This document shows, piece after piece, positions 61,398 to 64,000 of a DNA stretch of 64,000 nucleotides; position 1 is the first letter of the stretch, and each line of letters starts with the position of its first letter. A model generated the notes under the pieces. That model was given only the letters and a program-made list of their open reading frames with translations. It ran no database searches and was not told where the DNA came from. The stretch is taken from NCBI RefSeq assembly GCF_000422485.1, contig NZ_AULW01000001.1:434001-498000 (forward strand), read 5' to 3'. Source of the DNA: Paenibacillus pasadenensis DSM 19293. GTDB lineage: Bacteria > Bacillota > Bacilli > Paenibacillales > Paenibacillaceae. A program made the translations under genes and the position numbers.

Positions 61398-63824
61398 CTA
61401 GCGAGCCTGGCCCACCTCCTCGACCAAAGACGGCTCGACGCCTTGCAGGAACGGCGTCCATTCTCCTGCCGCATACAGCTGCAGCCGGTGCATGGCGCGC
61501 GTGCACGCCGTATAGAACAGCTTCCGCTCGCTTTCTCGACGGTACGTCCGCGACGAAGCGTCGTAGATCAGCACGGCGTCGAACTCGACGCCTTTGGCCA
61601 GATAGGCCGGGATGACCTGCGTCCCGTTCTCGAACGTCGGCGTCTCCTTGGTGACGAGCCGCAGCGACGGGCAGCCCTGCTTGGTCAGGAGCTCATGCGC
61701 CTCGCGGCTTTCGGCGGCCGTTTTCGTGATGACGGCGATCGAGGCGAAGCCTTCCGCTTGCAGCGCCGCCAGCTCCTCGGCCATCCGCGCCGCCAGCCGT
61801 GCGCTGTCGTCCGCCTGGATCAGCAGCGGCTTTTTGCCGCTTCGGGCGAAGGGCACGATCTCCTTTGCGCTCGGCAGCAGCGCTTTGGTGAACTCGACGA
61901 TCTCGCGCGTCGACCGATAGCTGCGGACGAGGCGGATCAGCCTCGTGTCCGCCTCCCCGTAAAGCCGCATCAGCGGCGAGTCCTCGCCGTCCAGCTCCGT
62001 CGCCTGGGCGAAGATCGCCTGGCCGAAGTCGCCCAGCACGGTCATGCGGGCGCGGGGAAACAGCTTCCGCAAATATTCATATTGAACCATCGAGTAGTCC
62101 TGGCCTTCATCGACGAAAACATGCCGCACTTGCGTATTTGTCCGCATGCCTTCCACAAGCTCCCGCAAATAAAGGAACGGCGTCGCATCCTCGCTGAACA
62201 GCTCCCCGCGAGCCAGCTTCTCCCGGGTCTGATCACAGATATCCGGCCAAAGCCGGGGCGCGGCCGCCTGCTCTGCCAGCGCCGCATAAGCCTGCTCCGG
62301 ATCGAACAGCTGCGCGTACAATCCGGCCATGTCGACGAACTGCATCCGCCTCACGCTTCGCCGCAGCGGCTCGAACCGCTCCCGGACGATCGCGCCGGCC
62401 AGCAGCTCCTGCTCCCTCTCCGCGTAGTCGAAGTCTCCTTCGTCCCGGCGCCGCTTGTTCTGCACGAACTCCTGGATGCGCTCGTACTGCTCGGCGAAGT
62501 CGAACACGCCCCGTTCCTTGTGCAGCTCCCGGTGCACGGCGTCGTAGCGGTCGTTGTCGAGATAGTCGAGCTCCTCGCTCACCCAGTCCGCGCCGCGCTC
62601 CTTGCGCTCCAGCCCGGCCAGCTCCTGGAGCAGCCACTCCTGGAGCATGGCGACGCGATTGGCCAGGCGGATCGAACGATCGTACCCGTAAAAGCGCTCC
62701 GCCATCCGGCTGGCCGGAATAAGCTCGCGATCTCCAAGCCGGATGCCGCTGAAGCGCATGCCGGATTGCCCCAGCCCTTCCGCATAGTCCCTCAGCGCCT
62801 GCAGGAAAGCTCCCGACGCCTTGCAGCGGATGCCCTCCACCCGGGCGTCATGCTCCGGCGAGCCGGCCATCTGCAGGACGTATTCGATAGCATCGAATGG
62901 ATCCTCAAGGCTCAGGATCGAGCCGATGCCCTGCTCCAGATATTCTTGGAACGTCGCCTGCTGCATGTTCTCCTCGCCGAGCTCGGGAAGCACGGTCGAG
63001 ACGTAGCTGTTGAACATCGGATTCGGCGAAAACAGGACGATCTGGTCCGCCTTCAGCCGGTCCCGGTTTTTATAGAGCAGGTACGCCACGCGCTGAAGCG
63101 CCGCAGACGTCTTGCCGCTGCCCGCCGCTCCCTGCACGATGAGCATCCGGCTCCTGTCGTCGCGGATGATGGCGTTCTGCTCTTTTTGGATCGTCGCGAC
63201 GATGCTCTTCATCTGCGAGTCTGCGCCCTGTCCGAGCGCCTGCTGCAGCAGCTCGTCGCCGATCGTCAGGCTCGTGTCGAATACGTTCAGCAGCCGGCCT
63301 TGGCGGATCTGGTACTGGCGCTTCAGCTCCATGTCGCCCCGCACGGCTCCGTCCGGCGTGTCGTAGGAGGCTGGCCCCGGAGAGTGGTCGTAGTACAAGC
63401 TCGCGATCGGCGTGCGCCAGTCGTAGACGAGGAAGTCCATTCCTTCCGCGTCGACGAAGGAGGAGACGCCGATGTAAACCGGCTCGGCGGAGCCGACGCC
63501 ATGTTCGCGAAAATCAACGCGTCCGAAGTACGGGGAGGGCAGCAGCCGGGTCATGCTCTTCCATTGCTGCAGCCGCAGCCGGTGGCTGCGCTCCCGTTCC
63601 GAGAGCAGCGCCTCCTGCTGCCGGATGCTGTAGAACGTTTCCTCGAAGTCCTCGTCCGTGGCCGTGTTGACCGTCACTTCTTCCCAAAAGCGCTTGCGGA
63701 TGTCCCCCGCTTGCCCGTGCAGCCCGGCCACCTCCGGCTCCAGCTCGGCGATCCGCTCCCGCAGCTTTTGGGCGACTCGATCCAGCCGTGCCTGCTCTTC
63801 GTTCCATTCTCGCTCATGCCGCAT
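61398..63824 (-). CDS. helD: HelD-type RNA polymerase-associated helicase (UvrD/Rep family)
   Basis: The 808-residue protein has an N-terminal coiled-coil (residues 5-90), the HelD-specific DWRTPI motif (135-140), Walker A GAAGSGKT (232-239), the UvrD-type motifs HVFVDEGQDYSMVQYEYL (Walker B), LVRSYRST (motif IV) and YTACTRAMHRL (motif VI). HelD removes stalled RNA polymerase from nucleic acid using ATP. The ATG at 63824 is preferred because AGGAG lies 11 nt upstream and the homologous region starts there; the frame is open 48 codons further. Confidence 0.92.
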   Translation of the reverse strand: MRHEREWNEEQARLDRVAQKLRERIAELEPEVAGLHGQAGDIRKRFWEEVTVNTATDEDFEETFYSIRQQEALLSERERSHRLRLQQWKSMTRLLPSPYFGRVDFREHGVGSAEPVYIGVSSFVDAEGMDFLVYDWRTPIASLYYDHSPGPASYDTPDGAVRGDMELKRQYQIRQGRLLNVFDTSLTIGDELLQQALGQGADSQMKSIVATIQKEQNAIIRDDRSRMLIVQGAAGSGKTSAALQRVAYLLYKNRDRLKADQIVLFSPNPMFNSYVSTVLPELGEENMQQATFQEYLEQGIGSILSLEDPFDAIEYVLQMAGSPEHDARVEGIRCKASGAFLQALRDYAEGLGQSGMRFSGIRLGDRELIPASRMAERFYGYDRSIRLANRVAMLQEWLLQELAGLERKERGADWVSEELDYLDNDRYDAVHRELHKERGVFDFAEQYERIQEFVQNKRRRDEGDFDYAEREQELLAGAIVRERFEPLRRSVRRMQFVDMAGLYAQLFDPEQAYAALAEQAAAPRLWPDICDQTREKLARGELFSEDATPFLYLRELVEGMRTNTQVRHVFVDEGQDYSMVQYEYLRKLFPRARMTVLGDFGQAIFAQATELDGEDSPLMRLYGEADTRLIRLVRSYRSTREIVEFTKALLPSAKEIVPFARSGKKPLLIQADDSARLAARMAEELAALQAEGFASIAVITKTAAESREAHELLTKQGCPSLRLVTKETPTFENGTQVIPAYLAKGVEFDAVLIYDASSRTYRRESERKLFYTACTRAMHRLQLYAAGEWTPFLQGVEPSLVEEVGQAR

Positions 63825-63887
63825 GTCCGCACCGACTCCTCCCGTTTTCCTCTGAAAAAGGCATTTGACATCCAGCCGCGACCCATG

Positions 63888-63915
63888 GTAATATTGAATT
63901 AAAGGTAAGATGCAA
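63888..63915 (-). promoter_or_regulatory. Probable helD promoter
   Basis: Minus strand TTGCAT - 16 bp - TATTAC in A+T-rich sequence, 63 bp before the start. Nothing else is seen to the end of the window. Confidence 0.5.
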
Positions 63916-64000
63916 TAACTGTGGATTTTAATAAAAAATTGAAGCGACTGGTTTTCTGATGATACCATAGCTTCGTTTTGCGCGCAATGGCGCGGCAGCA

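Overview
The window (about 64 kb, roughly 65% G+C, mostly leaderless intergenic gaps with strong AGGAGG-type ribosome binding sites) reads as chromosome of a high-G+C, spore-forming Paenibacillaceae bacterium (Paenibacillus/Cohnella-like). Evidence: the conserved Firmicutes block yqeG-yqeH-aroE-yhbY-nadD-yqeK-rsfS-yqeM, a comE locus, spoVAC-AD-AEb behind a sigma-G-like promoter, a T-box leader on leuS, a purine riboswitch, S-layer-homology and copper-amine-oxidase-type surface proteins, and a PadR/HAAS pair. No rRNA, tRNA, IS element or CRISPR array was seen.

Layout. 1-4.5 kb: 3' part of a LysR regulator; an ECF sigma/zinc-finger anti-sigma pair followed by a triple-repeat membrane protein; a low-G+C cyclase-family gene that appears to have landed on a small membrane-protein gene. 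4.6-12 kb: competence genes comEC, comEB, comEA (minus) and comER (plus), with a homocysteine synthase gene between comEA and comEB and a 52-bp tandem hairpin repeat between comEB and comEC. 12-24 kb: an A+T-rich orphan membrane protein, T-box leuS, an SDR, a GNAT, then the long minus-strand housekeeping operon from yqeG down to yqeM (ribosome assembly, NAD and shikimate synthesis). 24-31 kb: MoxR-DUF58-transglutaminase operon and the spoVA operon. 31-35 kb: MFS transporter, secreted NlpC/P60 hydrolase and an FAD-dependent dehydrogenase under a guanine-type purine riboswitch. 35-42 kb: short repeats, metNIQ transporter, DUF218 protein, two envelope proteins. 42-48.6 kb: MerR/aldo-keto reductase pair, a ~2.4-kb A+T-rich three-gene island (AlbA_2/Schlafen-type protein plus PD-(D/E)XK-like protein), a Gfo/Idh oxidoreductase, a DUF2332 protein. 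48.7-64 kb: copZ with a CsoR-type operator driving a fused response regulator-histidine kinase, an S-layer protein, a double-kinase hybrid sensor with a SARP-type response regulator, an ECF sigma/DUF4179 pair, padR with a HAAS gene interrupted by one in-frame TGA, and a HelD-type helicase.

Genes worth the most attention are the A+T-rich AlbA_2 island (candidate defence module), the guanine riboswitch on an uncharacterised dehydrogenase, the regulator-kinase fusion whose membrane topology does not make sense, the 52-bp hairpin repeats, and two apparent gene-decay events (HAAS nonsense codon; membrane gene joined in frame to the cyclase).
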